Positions 9,213 through 18,330 of a DNA stretch of 64,000 nt are shown here, one piece after another. Below the pieces are notes generated by a model. It was not told the DNA's origin, did no database searches, and worked only from the letters and a program-made list of their open reading frames with translations. Both the position numbers and the translations under genes were made by a program. This DNA comes from Limnohabitans sp. B9-3 (GTDB lineage: Bacteria > Pseudomonadota > Gammaproteobacteria > Burkholderiales > Burkholderiaceae_C), in contig NZ_NESI01000003.1 in assembly GCF_002778325.1 (NCBI RefSeq), positions 310,001 through 374,000 of the forward strand, read 5' to 3'. Each line of letters opens with the position of its first letter. Within the stretch, counting starts at the first letter, position 1.

Positions 9213-10007
9213 TCAAGCGTCGGTGAATGAGCAACTGACGTGGCCCAGCACGCCGAAATCGACAGCCACCGTGTCGTCGGCTTGGATCTCCAAGGGCACC
9301 ACGCAGGTACCGGTGGTGACGACTTGTCCAGCGGCCAATGTGATGCCCAGCTTGGACAGTTCATTGGCCAACCAAGTCAGGGCCACACGCGGGTCACCCA
9401 ACACGTTTGACCCGATGCCATTGCGCGTATACCGCGCGCCGACTTTGGCAACGACGCGGTGCGAGGCCAAGTCGAGTTCGCGCCATAGGTCAGGCGCTTT
9501 GGGGCCGAGCACAAATTGGTGGGCGCAGGCGTTGTCTGCGATCAGTTGTGGCGCACCCACTGTTGCGAAATCTGCATAACGTGAGTCGGGTATTTCGATG
9601 GCCAGGTGAAGCGCAGCCACTGCGGCAAGCACTTCTTCCACGTCATAGGGCGTTTCACGCGGCGGGAGATCGTGGCCCATGCGAAAGGCAAACTCTGCTT
9701 CGGCCACGCGCATGCGGTTGGCACCCAAGGGCACCGCACTGCCATTGGGGTGCACCATCTCGGCCAGTAGGCGACCCGCCATCGGTCCGTCTACACCGAT
9801 GTGTTGCTGGCCTGCCGCACTGGTCGCCGCGATTTTCCAGCCAAAGAGTGGTTGTTGACTGAGGGCTTCTAAGTAAGCCTGAACCGCATAGCCCTCTTCG
9901 CGATTCGCGGGGCGAAGTGCGGGCGGCAAGGCCTCTAAGGTGGTGCCTGCTTGCCAATGGCGCGCGAGCATTTCAGAGGCTGTTTGGGTTGACGTGGTAT
10001 CCGACAT
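9213..10007 (-). CDS. 2-keto-4-pentenoate hydratase-like protein (MhpD/FAH superfamily)
   Basis: 264 residues, typical for the hydratase family. It shows the metal-binding block VAEAEFAFRMGHDLP near residue 100 and the C-terminal GQVVTTGTCVVPLEIQADD. Known members add water to 2-hydroxypenta-2,4-dienoate, the product of meta-cleavage of catechols, or decarboxylate 4-oxalocrotonate. No other meta-cleavage gene is adjacent; the next gene is apaH. It may supply a hydratase to the aromatic or heterocyclic cluster further right, but that link is inference from distance alone. Confidence 0.85.
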   Translation of the reverse strand: MSDTTSTQTASEMLARHWQAGTTLEALPPALRPANREEGYAVQAYLEALSQQPLFGWKIAATSAAGQQHIGVDGPMAGRLLAEMVHPNGSAVPLGANRMRVAEAEFAFRMGHDLPPRETPYDVEEVLAAVAALHLAIEIPDSRYADFATVGAPQLIADNACAHQFVLGPKAPDLWRELDLASHRVVAKVGARYTRNGIGSNVLGDPRVALTWLANELSKLGITLAAGQVVTTGTCVVPLEIQADDTVAVDFGVLGHVSCSFTDA

Positions 10008-10127
10008 AGCAATCCTGTCTCAAACTTCATCGATGAGCGCGAGTTTAATGCGCAGGTTTGCACGCGACCAATCAAGTAAAGTGACAGGGGTGAACCGTCT
10101 TCAATTCTTAATCTTGTAGTGCCGCGC

Positions 10128-11429
10128 ATGGATGTTCTTCTCATCGTTTTTCTGACGCTGCTCAATGGCGTGTTTGCCATGTCGGAGATGGCGCTCTCAT
10201 CGAGCCGCAAGGCGCGCTTGGCCGCGTTGGTCGAGGCGGGCGACAGCGGCGCACGCGCAGCATTGGCCTTGATGGCGCAGCCCACGCAGTTTTTATCGAC
10301 CGTGCAAATTGGCATCACGTCCATCGGCGTGTTCAACGGCATCGTGGGTGAGGCTGCTTTCAGCGATGGCCTGTCGGTTTGGCTAGCGCATCACGGCGTG
10401 GCCGAACGCTTTGCAGAAGGCTTGGCCACCGCCTTGGTGGTCACGCTGATCACGTTCAGCACCATCTTGTTTGGTGAACTGGTGCCCAAGCGCATTGGTC
10501 AATTGTTTCCTGAGGCCGTGGCTCGCGTGACTGCGCCGTTGATGCTGGCGTTGGCCACCGTCGCCAAGCCTTTCGTCTATTTTTTGTCGGCGAGCACAGG
10601 CGCTATTTTGAAACTTTTGCGCATTGACGTAGACGGCGCACGAACGGTCACCGAAGAAGAAATCACAGCCAGTTTGGTCGAGGGCGTGGATGCGGGGGTG
10701 ATTGAGCAGCACGAACACCAAATGGTGCAAAACGTGTTCAACCTTGATGAACGCACACTCACGTCCATCATGGTTCACCGCTCGGACATTGAATGGCTGG
10801 ATGCCAAAACATCCGTGCCTCAAGCGCTGGCGCAGGTCGGCGCTGAAGGTGCACACTCTTGGTACCCCGTGTGCCGAGGTGGCTTAGACGATGTGGTGGG
10901 GGCGATCAGCGTGTCGCAGCTGCTGCGCTTGCCGCCCAACACCGACATGACGGTGGATCGGTTGGCGCAGCCCGTGTCGTTTGTGCCTGAGACCTTGAGC
11001 GGTTTGGATTTGTTAGAGCAATTTCGCCGCCCAGCCGAGCGGGCCACCGCGCATGGGCGCATGGTGCTGGTGGTGGACGAGTACGGCGTGGTGCAAGGCT
11101 TGCTGACCCCGCGTGATTTGTTAGAGGCCATCACGGGCGAGTTGTTGCATGCCGCTTCCGCCGATGAGGCATGGGCCACACCACGGCCCGATGGCAGTTG
11201 GTTGATTGACGGGTTAATGCCTGTCAGCGAATTCAAGGCACGCCTGCAAATTCGCGAGCTGCCTGATGAAGACCGTGGTATCTACAACACCGTGGCTGGT
11301 TTGGTGATGGCAATTTCAGGCCATTTACCCAAGGTGGCCGAGCGCGTGGCGTGCGGGGATTGGATGCTGGAAGTGGTCGATTTGGATGGTCGTCGCATCG
11401 ACAAGTTGCTGGTTACCCGCGTCGTTTGA
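10128..11429 (+). CDS. CNNM/CorC-type (hemolysin-related) membrane protein with CBS domains
   Basis: About 433 residues from the ATG at 10128; a GTG at 10119 is in frame, and neither has a clear ribosome site. Domains in order are a DUF21/CNNM membrane domain (about 1-190, four hydrophobic segments, including VVTLITFSTILFGELVPKRI), a CBS pair (about 205-330, with MVHRSDIEWLD and GMVLVVDEYGVVQGLLTPRD without the leading residues) and a C-terminal CorC/HlyC transporter-associated domain (about 345-433). The family handles Mg2+ and Co2+ efflux or Mg2+ homeostasis in the inner membrane. The older name hemolysin is misleading. It overlaps the convergent methyltransferase gene by 17 bases. Confidence 0.9.
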   Translation: MDVLLIVFLTLLNGVFAMSEMALSSSRKARLAALVEAGDSGARAALALMAQPTQFLSTVQIGITSIGVFNGIVGEAAFSDGLSVWLAHHGVAERFAEGLATALVVTLITFSTILFGELVPKRIGQLFPEAVARVTAPLMLALATVAKPFVYFLSASTGAILKLLRIDVDGARTVTEEEITASLVEGVDAGVIEQHEHQMVQNVFNLDERTLTSIMVHRSDIEWLDAKTSVPQALAQVGAEGAHSWYPVCRGGLDDVVGAISVSQLLRLPPNTDMTVDRLAQPVSFVPETLSGLDLLEQFRRPAERATAHGRMVLVVDEYGVVQGLLTPRDLLEAITGELLHAASADEAWATPRPDGSWLIDGLMPVSEFKARLQIRELPDEDRGIYNTVAGLVMAISGHLPKVAERVACGDWMLEVVDLDGRRIDKLLVTRVV

Positions 11430-12153
11430 ATGGCACTTGGTAGATCCAGACTGGACGGCCATCGCGGCTGTCCACCATGGCGTGAGGCACCAGCTCACGG
11501 GCCTCAAACTCTAGGCTCACCAGCCACGCACCTCGTTTCAATTCAGCCTCTGCTTTTTCAACGGCTCTGGGCATGCTTTCTGGGCGCTGAAACAAATACA
11601 CCATGTCGTAGCTGCTCCAGTCGGCCAACCAAATATTGCCCTGGCGAATGCGCGCAAAGCCGCAGCGCAAGGCACTCAAAATGCGCAGCGGCCAGCTCAT
11701 TTCTAGGCCATTCAAATCGGCGCGTGGGTAGGCGTCGCGCAGGGCGATCAGGCCATCACCTAAGCCGCTGCCTGCATCCAAAATCCGTGCACCACCCAGC
11801 AGCCTGATGTGGTCGGGCAAATGTTTGAGCGCCTTTTTCGGTGTAGGAAACAAAGGCGCGTCTCGCCAAGCTTGGCGAGGGTAGACCAACACAATCAGTC
11901 CCAGCAGTAGCAGCCAGATCCATGGCGGCATGTGCAAGTGGGTCGACGACACCATGATGGACAGCGGAAATCCCAGCACGATCAATGCTTTGCGCATGGG
12001 CGTGCTGCCAAACTTGCTCAAAAATCCACCCCAAAAAGCGGCGACGACCAGGGCGATGGTTTCGCTCAGCCCGGTCATTTGCAAGGCTTTGAAGATGAGC
12101 CACGATGAACCCCAAGCAAGCAGGGCAGGGGCAGGCCAAGTCATGAATTTCAT
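11413..12153 (-). CDS. Membrane-anchored class I SAM-dependent methyltransferase
   Basis: 246 residues. The N-terminal third has three hydrophobic segments (about 8-28, 32-48 and 58-88, including WIWLLLLGLIVLVYP). A Rossmann methyltransferase domain then has motif I ILDAGSGLGDGLIALRDAYP near residues 123-142 and a downstream acidic end of beta2 (LNGLEMSW). The membrane anchor suggests a lipid, quinone or envelope substrate, but none is identifiable. It is transcribed divergently from the formate dehydrogenase operon with an 87-base gap. The target is unknown; the methyltransferase fold is clear. Confidence 0.8.
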   Translation of the reverse strand: MKFMTWPAPALLAWGSSWLIFKALQMTGLSETIALVVAAFWGGFLSKFGSTPMRKALIVLGFPLSIMVSSTHLHMPPWIWLLLLGLIVLVYPRQAWRDAPLFPTPKKALKHLPDHIRLLGGARILDAGSGLGDGLIALRDAYPRADLNGLEMSWPLRILSALRCGFARIRQGNIWLADWSSYDMVYLFQRPESMPRAVEKAEAELKRGAWLVSLEFEARELVPHAMVDSRDGRPVWIYQVPFKRRG

Positions 12154-12240
12154 AGGTCAGAATGATAGGGCTAACGCGACAGGTCTATATGACGTTTCGC
12201 CTGAAAATACCCGTTAGAAATCAGATCACGCAAAACCACG

Positions 12241-13944
12241 ATGACGTCCTCCTACTCCCAGCCCTTGGCCTCTGCCGATCAGATGCGCGACGCTATTCGC
12301 CGAAAAGGTCAACTTAAAGGTCGGCAAGCCGATGAGGTATCCCTGCAAGAGGTGCGGGCCTTGGTGGGCGTAGCACCCCATCGCCGCGACTTGTTGATTG
12401 AGTATTTGCACCAACTCAACGATGCTTACCGCTGTTTGCACGATCGCCACTTGGTGGCTTTGGCCAAAGAGATGAAGCTGCCTATGGCCGAGGTGTTTGA
12501 GGTGGCCACTTTCTATCACCACTTTGAGGTGATACGTGGGGACGAGGTGGCGCCTGGCCTCACCGTGCGTGTGTGTGATGGCCTGAGCTGCGAGCTAGCG
12601 GGTGCCAAACAGCTTCTTGAAAAATTACCCGCTTTGTTGGGGCGTGCCGATGTGCGCGTCATCCCTGCGCCGTGTGTAGGCCGATGCGAACAAGCGCCTA
12701 TTGCCGTTGTGCACCAAAACCCGATTTCGCATGCCACGCCTGAACGCGTACTTGCCGCTGTGCAAACCAACCAAACCCATCAAGTGATGACCGAGCATGT
12801 GGGTTTGGACGAGTATGTGGCTGATGGCGGCTACCGCTTGGTGGCTGACCTTTATGCAGGAAAAACCGATGCCGAGCCCGTGCTCAAAGCCATGGAAGAT
12901 TCTGGCCTGCGCGGCTTGGGCGGTGCAGGTTTTCCGGCGGGGCGCAAATGGCGCATCGTGCGCGAGCAACCCGCGCCGCGTTTGATGGCCGTCAACATTG
13001 ACGAGGGCGAGCCCGGCACCTTCAAAGACCGCACTTACCTTGAGCGTGACCCGCATCGCTTCTTAGAGGGCCTGTTGGTCGCGGCCCATGTGGTGGGCAT
13101 TGACGCTATATATATTTACTTGCGTGACGAGTACCACGGCTGCCGCGAGCTGCTGACGCAAGCGCTGGCGCAGTTGCAAGCCAACCCACCTTGCCCCTTG
13201 CCGCACATCGAGTTGCGCCGAGGCGCTGGCGCCTACATCTGCGGCGAAGAGTCCGCCATGATTGAAAGCATTGAAGGCAAACGCGGCGAGCCGCGCATGC
13301 GTCCGCCCTACATTGCGCAAGTGGGTTTGTTTGGCAGGCCCACCCTCGAGCACAACTTTGAAACGCTGTATTGGGTGCGCGACATCGTGCAAAAAGGCTC
13401 CCAGTGGTTCAGTGGCTTTGGCCGACACGGTCGCCAAGGTTTGCGCAGTTTCAGCGTCAGCGGTCGTGTCAATCAGCCGGGTGTCAAGTTAGCACCAGCG
13501 GGCATCACCCTCCAAGAGTTGGTTGATGAGTATTGCGGCGGCATGTTGGACGGTCATCAGCTGTATGCGTATTTGCCCGGCGGCGCGTCGGGCGGCATTT
13601 TGCCCGCGCGTATGAACGACATTCCACTCGACTTTGACACCCTGCAGCCCTATGGCTGCTTCATTGGTTCAGCGGCGGTGATTGTGCTGAGCCAACACGA
13701 CTCGGCGCGCGACGCAGCCATCAACATGATGAATTTCTTTGCGCATGAAAGCTGCGGCCAGTGCACGCCGTGTCGTGTGGGCACCGCCAAGGCGGCGCAA
13801 CTCATGCAGGCCAAGGTGTGGGACAACACCACCTTGGAAGACCTGAACCAAGTGATGACCGATGCCTCGATTTGTGGTCTGGGCCAAGCTGCGCCCAATC
13901 CCGTGCGTTGCGTGCAAAAGTACTTCTCAGAGGAGATCGTTTGA
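12241..13944 (+). CDS. Formate dehydrogenase gamma-beta fusion (NuoE-NuoF-like, diaphorase module)
   Basis: 567 residues. The first 165 or so form a NuoE/FdsG-like thioredoxin fold with [2Fe-2S] cysteines in CDGLSC and CVGRC. The rest is NuoF/FdsB-like: GLGGAGFPAGRKW for FMN, the NAD region DEGEPGTFKDR, an SLBB part, and C-terminal [4Fe-4S] cysteines in ESCGQCTPCRVGT plus ASICG. In the soluble Fds enzymes these are usually two proteins; here they are one chain. The module passes electrons from formate oxidation to NAD+. The alpha subunit gene begins at once downstream (about 1-base gap). A hydrogenase or NADH dehydrogenase module is excluded by that neighbour. Confidence 0.9.
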   Translation: MTSSYSQPLASADQMRDAIRRKGQLKGRQADEVSLQEVRALVGVAPHRRDLLIEYLHQLNDAYRCLHDRHLVALAKEMKLPMAEVFEVATFYHHFEVIRGDEVAPGLTVRVCDGLSCELAGAKQLLEKLPALLGRADVRVIPAPCVGRCEQAPIAVVHQNPISHATPERVLAAVQTNQTHQVMTEHVGLDEYVADGGYRLVADLYAGKTDAEPVLKAMEDSGLRGLGGAGFPAGRKWRIVREQPAPRLMAVNIDEGEPGTFKDRTYLERDPHRFLEGLLVAAHVVGIDAIYIYLRDEYHGCRELLTQALAQLQANPPCPLPHIELRRGAGAYICGEESAMIESIEGKRGEPRMRPPYIAQVGLFGRPTLEHNFETLYWVRDIVQKGSQWFSGFGRHGRQGLRSFSVSGRVNQPGVKLAPAGITLQELVDEYCGGMLDGHQLYAYLPGGASGGILPARMNDIPLDFDTLQPYGCFIGSAAVIVLSQHDSARDAAINMMNFFAHESCGQCTPCRVGTAKAAQLMQAKVWDNTTLEDLNQVMTDASICGLGQAAPNPVRCVQKYFSEEIV

Positions 13945-16818
13945 ATGAACGCCTCAATCAAACCTGCCGCTTTGATGCCGCAAACGGTTGAGTTCAAGCT
14001 CAACGACCAAGTGGTGCAAGCCTACGAGGGCGAAACCATTTTGAAGGCGGCGCAGCGTCACGGCGTCGACATCCCGCATCTTTGCTACAAAGACGGTTTG
14101 CGTGCCGATGGCAACTGCCGCGCTTGCGTGGTGGAGATCAAAGGTGAGCGCACCTTGGCGCCGAGTTGCTGCCGCACGGCGACTGCGGGGCTGGAAGTTT
14201 CGGTCAGTGAGCGGGCGGTGAAGAGTCAGAAGATGGTGTTGGAGATGCTGCTCTCTGACATGCCTGATACGGGCTACAAATGGAACGATGAAGGACAACA
14301 CGGCGAGTTGAGCGAGTGGACTGCTCGTCTGGATGTCAAAGTCCGTCCAGAGCTAGATGCATTGCGTCGCGAACAACCTGCCTGTGATGTGTCTCACCCC
14401 GCGATGGCTGTGAACTTGGATGCCTGCATTCAGTGCAACCGCTGCGTGCGCGCATGCCGTGAAGAACAGGTCAACGACGTGATTGGCTACGCGAACCGTG
14501 GCGCACACAGCCAGATCGTGTTTGATTTGGATGACGCTATGGGCCACAGCTCGTGCGTGGCTTGCGGCGAGTGTGTGCAAGCTTGCCCGACAGGGGCTTT
14601 GATGCCAAAGAGCCAAGTGGGCTCGCAAGTGGTGGATAAAAAGGTGGACTCGGTGTGTCCATTCTGCGGTGTGGGGTGTTTGCTGACCTACAACGTGAAG
14701 GACAACAAAATTGTCAGTGTGGACGGCCGCGATGGCCCCGCCAACCACAACCGTTTGTGCGTGAAGGGCCGTTTTGGGTTTGATTACATCCACAACCCAC
14801 AGCGCTTGACCGTTCCGCTGATTCGCAAACCCGGCGTACCCAAAGACACTGAAGCCATTGCTCACCTTAACCGCGACGCAGCCGATTGGTCAGAGGTGTT
14901 TCGCGAAGCCACTTGGGACGAGGCCTTGGCTTTGGGGGCAGGCAAGCTCAAACAGCTGCGCGACACGCACGGCAAAAAATCGCTGGCGGGTTTTGGTTCT
15001 GCCAAGGGCAGCAACGAAGAGGCGTATTTGTTCCAAAAATTGGTGCGTACCGGCTTTGGCTCGAACAACGTGGACCATTGCACGCGCTTGTGCCACGCCT
15101 CCAGTGTGGCCGCGCTGCTTGAGGGTGTCGGCTCGGGGGCCGTGAGCAACCAAGTGAACGATGTGGAACATGCCGGCTTGATTTTTGTCATCGGCTCCAA
15201 CCCCACGGCCAACCACCCCGTGGCCGCCACGTGGATGAAGAACGCGGCCCAACGTGGCGCCAAAATTGTGCTGGCCGATCCTCGCGTCACCGACATTGGC
15301 AAGCACGCTTGGCGCACCTTGCAGTTCAAACCCGACACCGATGTGGCCATGCTCAACGCGCTGATTCACACGGTGATTGACGAAGGTCTGGTGGACGAAG
15401 ATTTCATCCGCACCCGTGCCAACAATTACGAAGCCTTGAAAGAAAACGTCAAAGGCTACAGCCCTGAAGCGATGGCGCCGATTTGTGGCATTCCCGCTGA
15501 GACGCTGCGCGAAGTGGCACGCGAGTTCGCCACCTCCAAGGGCTCGATGGTGTTGTGGGGCATGGGCGTGAGCCAGCACATCCACGGCACCGACAACGCG
15601 CGTTGCCTGATTGCCTTGGTCACGGTGACCGGCCAAATCGGCAAGCCCGGTTCTGGCTTGCATCCTTTGCGCGGTCAAAACAACGTGCAAGGTGCCAGCG
15701 ACGCTGGCTTGATTCCGATGATGTTCCCCAACTACCAACGCGTCACCAACAAAGCGGCGCACACATGGTTTGAAAAGTTTTGGGACACACCGCTGGACGA
15801 CCAGCCCGGCTACACCGTCGTCGAAATCATGCACAAAGCCTTGGCCCACGACAGTGACCCACACAAAATTCGCGGCATGTACGTCATGGGTGAGAACCCC
15901 GCCATGAGCGACCCCGACTTGAACCACGCCCGCCATGCCTTGGCGTCGCTCGAGCATTTGGTGGTGCAAGATATTTTCATGACCGAAACCGCATGGCTGG
16001 CCGACGTGGTGCTACCCGCCACCGCATGGCCCGAAAAAACCGGCACGGTCAGCAATACCGACCGCATGGTGCAGTTAGGCAAGCAAGCCATTGATCCCCC
16101 CGGTCAAGCCAAGCCCGATTTGTGGATCATTCAACAAATTGCCAAAGGTGTTGACCTGACTTGGAATTACCCAGGCGAGTACGACGGCGTGGCCGAGGTT
16201 TACGACGAAATGCGCCAAGCCATGCATGCGGCCATCGGTGGCATCACTTGGGAGCGTTTGCAGCGGGAGTCCAGCGTGACCTACCCCTGCTTGAGCGAAG
16301 AAGACCCCGGCTCACCCACCGTGTTCATTGACAGCTTTGCGACCGACGATGGCCGTGTGCACTTGGTGCCTGCCGACATCATCCCCGCCAACGAGCGCCC
16401 AGACAGCGACTATCCCTTCGTGTTGATCACGGGCCGCCAACTGGAGCATTGGCACACCGGCAGCATGACGCGTCGCGCCACCGTGTTGGATGCGATTGAG
16501 CCCATAGCCACCGCGTCCATGTGCGGCGCAGACATGCAGCGCCTGAAGGTAGGGCCGGGCGACGTGATCACCATCGCCTCACGCCGTGGCCAGGTGACCT
16601 TGCATGTGCGCCGCGACGACGGCACACCACAAGGGTCGGTCTTTGTGCCGTTTGCTTATTACGAAGCTGCCGCCAACTTGATGACCAACGCGGCGCTTGA
16701 TCCGTTCGGCAAAATTCCCGAATTCAAATACTGCGCGGTGACCATTCATGGCGGGGGTAAGTTGCCAGAAAATGTGGGTTTTGGCGTAAACCCTGCTTTG
16801 GACAAACATCCATCATGA
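13945..16818 (+). CDS. fdsA: NAD-dependent formate dehydrogenase alpha subunit (molybdenum, FdsA-like)
   Basis: 957 residues, typical of FdsA. In order: a [2Fe-2S] ferredoxin domain (about 12-90, CYKDGLRADGNCRACVVE), a His-Cys cluster region, two [4Fe-4S] sites (CIQCNRCVRACREE and CVACGECVQACPTG, about 155-215), then the molybdopterin domain with its own cluster (VCPFCGVGCLL near 237). The metal ligand is Cys near residue 383 in RLCHASS, not selenocysteine. The C-terminal dinucleotide-binding domain is present (HWHTGSMTRR). It oxidises formate to CO2 in the cytoplasm with the fused subunit upstream. The fdsC/fdhD chaperone and fdsD are not adjacent, which is unusual. The stop overlaps the next start (ATGA). 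Confidence 0.95.
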   Translation: MNASIKPAALMPQTVEFKLNDQVVQAYEGETILKAAQRHGVDIPHLCYKDGLRADGNCRACVVEIKGERTLAPSCCRTATAGLEVSVSERAVKSQKMVLEMLLSDMPDTGYKWNDEGQHGELSEWTARLDVKVRPELDALRREQPACDVSHPAMAVNLDACIQCNRCVRACREEQVNDVIGYANRGAHSQIVFDLDDAMGHSSCVACGECVQACPTGALMPKSQVGSQVVDKKVDSVCPFCGVGCLLTYNVKDNKIVSVDGRDGPANHNRLCVKGRFGFDYIHNPQRLTVPLIRKPGVPKDTEAIAHLNRDAADWSEVFREATWDEALALGAGKLKQLRDTHGKKSLAGFGSAKGSNEEAYLFQKLVRTGFGSNNVDHCTRLCHASSVAALLEGVGSGAVSNQVNDVEHAGLIFVIGSNPTANHPVAATWMKNAAQRGAKIVLADPRVTDIGKHAWRTLQFKPDTDVAMLNALIHTVIDEGLVDEDFIRTRANNYEALKENVKGYSPEAMAPICGIPAETLREVAREFATSKGSMVLWGMGVSQHIHGTDNARCLIALVTVTGQIGKPGSGLHPLRGQNNVQGASDAGLIPMMFPNYQRVTNKAAHTWFEKFWDTPLDDQPGYTVVEIMHKALAHDSDPHKIRGMYVMGENPAMSDPDLNHARHALASLEHLVVQDIFMTETAWLADVVLPATAWPEKTGTVSNTDRMVQLGKQAIDPPGQAKPDLWIIQQIAKGVDLTWNYPGEYDGVAEVYDEMRQAMHAAIGGITWERLQRESSVTYPCLSEEDPGSPTVFIDSFATDDGRVHLVPADIIPANERPDSDYPFVLITGRQLEHWHTGSMTRRATVLDAIEPIATASMCGADMQRLKVGPGDVITIASRRGQVTLHVRRDDGTPQGSVFVPFAYYEAAANLMTNAALDPFGKIPEFKYCAVTIHGGGKLPENVGFGVNPALDKHPS

Positions 16819-17615
16819 AAGCTCGTTTAGTCATCATCGGTTACGGCGCCATCGCAGCAGAGTTAATCGGCCGCTTGCGCGAAAAGCATGGTCCCGATTG
16901 CGAGGTGGCTGTGCTGTTGCGCGCAGACTCACCTTCGCGCAGCAAGCTGCCTTCAGGTGTGGCATCTCTGACGAGTTTGGATGAGGTGCAGCAGTTCAAA
17001 CCCGACTTGGTGGTGGAAGCTGCGGGTCACCATGCTGTGCACCAGTATGCGCATGCGTGTTTGCTGGCAGGCTTGTCGTTTGTGGCGGTCTCCGTGGGGG
17101 CTATGGCCGATGAGGCGTTTTTCAACCAGCTTTGCCAAGCAGCCGAGCAAGGTGGGGCGAAGTTGATTTTTCCGAGTGGTGCCATTGGCGCGTTGGACTA
17201 CATCCGTGCCGTACGCGATTTGCCCGACACCAAGGTGGTCTATGAATCCCGCAAACCGCCATCGGCATGGGCCGACGAGTTGCAACGTTTAGGCATTGCG
17301 CAGCCGTTGACCGAGGACGTGGTGTTATTTGATGGCCATGCGCGTGAAGCGGCATTGCGCTATCCCCAAAACCTGAATGTGGCGGCCAGTTTGGCTTTGG
17401 CGGGGACGGGCTTTGAGCGCACGTTAGTGCGCATCGTGGTAGATCCTCAAGCCAAGGGCAACACACACCTTGTGCACGCCACAGGCGCGTTTGGTGAGAT
17501 GCATGCTGACATCACCAACCGTCCATCACCGGACAACCCCAAAACATCCTGGGTCGTGGGCTTGAGTTTGTTGGCGACGGTGGAGCGCCACTTTGCGCCC
17601 GTGGTGTTTGGCTAA
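16815..17615 (+). CDS. L-aspartate dehydrogenase (NadX family)
   Basis: 266 residues. It has an N-terminal Rossmann fold (VIIGYGAIAAELIGRL), the DLVVEAAGHHAVHQYA block, the GAIGALDYIRA loop and the C-terminal NPKTSWVVGLSLLATVER, all typical of aspartate dehydrogenase. The enzyme converts L-aspartate and NAD(P)+ to iminoaspartate, which hydrolyses to oxaloacetate and ammonia or feeds quinolinate synthesis through NadA. It is coupled to fdsA by a 4-base overlap, a pairing that may serve redox balance or amino-group removal in a pathway that also releases formate (inference). No nadA or nadC is nearby. It ends one base before the convergent livF-like gene. Confidence 0.9.
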   Translation: MKARLVIIGYGAIAAELIGRLREKHGPDCEVAVLLRADSPSRSKLPSGVASLTSLDEVQQFKPDLVVEAAGHHAVHQYAHACLLAGLSFVAVSVGAMADEAFFNQLCQAAEQGGAKLIFPSGAIGALDYIRAVRDLPDTKVVYESRKPPSAWADELQRLGIAQPLTEDVVLFDGHAREAALRYPQNLNVAASLALAGTGFERTLVRIVVDPQAKGNTHLVHATGAFGEMHADITNRPSPDNPKTSWVVGLSLLATVERHFAPVVFG

Positions 17616-17616
17616 G

Positions 17617-18330
17617 TTACACCGCCAAATAACGCTCACGCACACTGGCATCTTCACGGAACGCGGCGGAGTCGCCAGACCACACGCAGCGGCCTTTTTC
17701 CATCACATAGTGCATGTCGCACAGCGTGATCAGTTGCTGCATGTTTTTGTCGGTCACCAAGATCGACAAACCTTCGTTGCGCAGCACTTTCAAAGCGGCC
17801 CAAATCTCTTCGCGGATCAAAGGCGATAAACCTTCGGTGGCCTCGTCCAAGATCAGCAGCTGTGGGTTGGTCATCAAGGCACGGCCAATGGCCAGCATTT
17901 GTTGTTCCCCGCCCGAGAGCTGGTTACCAAAGTTGTTTTGACGTTCGGCCAAGCGTGGAAAGAAGGCGTACACGCGTTCTAAGTTCCAGGCCTTGTTGCC
18001 TGCACGTGCAGGGCTTGCGGTGGCCACCAAGTTTTCCCAGACGGTGAGGTTAGGAAAAATCTGCCGCCCTTCGGGCACCAAACCAACGCCCAGTTGTGCC
18101 ACGCGATGGGGTGGCAATGCGTGAATGGCTTGGCCTTGCCACAGCACCTCGCCTTGCCACAGCGGCAACAAGCCCATGATGCTTTTGAGGGTGGTGGTCT
18201 TGCCCATGCCGTTGCGCCCTTGCAAGCTCACGCATTGGCCCGCTTGCACACACAAGGCCATGTCAAATAGCACTTGGCTGCCACCGTAGCCGTTGGTGGC
18301 TTGCCGAATTTCTAACAGCGGTGTACTCAT
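17617..18330 (-). CDS. Branched-chain amino acid-type ABC transporter ATP-binding protein (LivF-like)
   Basis: 237 residues. It has Walker A GRNGMGKTTTLK, signature LSGGEQQML and Walker B LLILDEATEGLSP. The LivF paralogue is recognised by its short length and the TEGLSP segment. It powers uptake with the LivG-like partner directly upstream (4-base overlap). Although named for branched-chain amino acids, this transporter family also carries aromatic acids, amides and urea in Burkholderiales. Its place in the molybdenum-hydroxylase operon points to an aromatic or heterocyclic ligand (inference). It is the last gene of the operon. Confidence 0.93.
   Translation of the reverse strand: MSTPLLEIRQATNGYGGSQVLFDMALCVQAGQCVSLQGRNGMGKTTTLKSIMGLLPLWQGEVLWQGQAIHALPPHRVAQLGVGLVPEGRQIFPNLTVWENLVATASPARAGNKAWNLERVYAFFPRLAERQNNFGNQLSGGEQQMLAIGRALMTNPQLLILDEATEGLSPLIREEIWAALKVLRNEGLSILVTDKNMQQLITLCDMHYVMEKGRCVWSGDSAAFREDASVRERYLAV

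Noticed and set aside
14890..15969. Long minus-strand open frame inside the formate dehydrogenase alpha gene
   Set aside because: It is antisense to a gene with all its family motifs; the frame is a by-product of GC-rich codon use and its residue pattern (many His, Val, Gly) is typical of such shadows.
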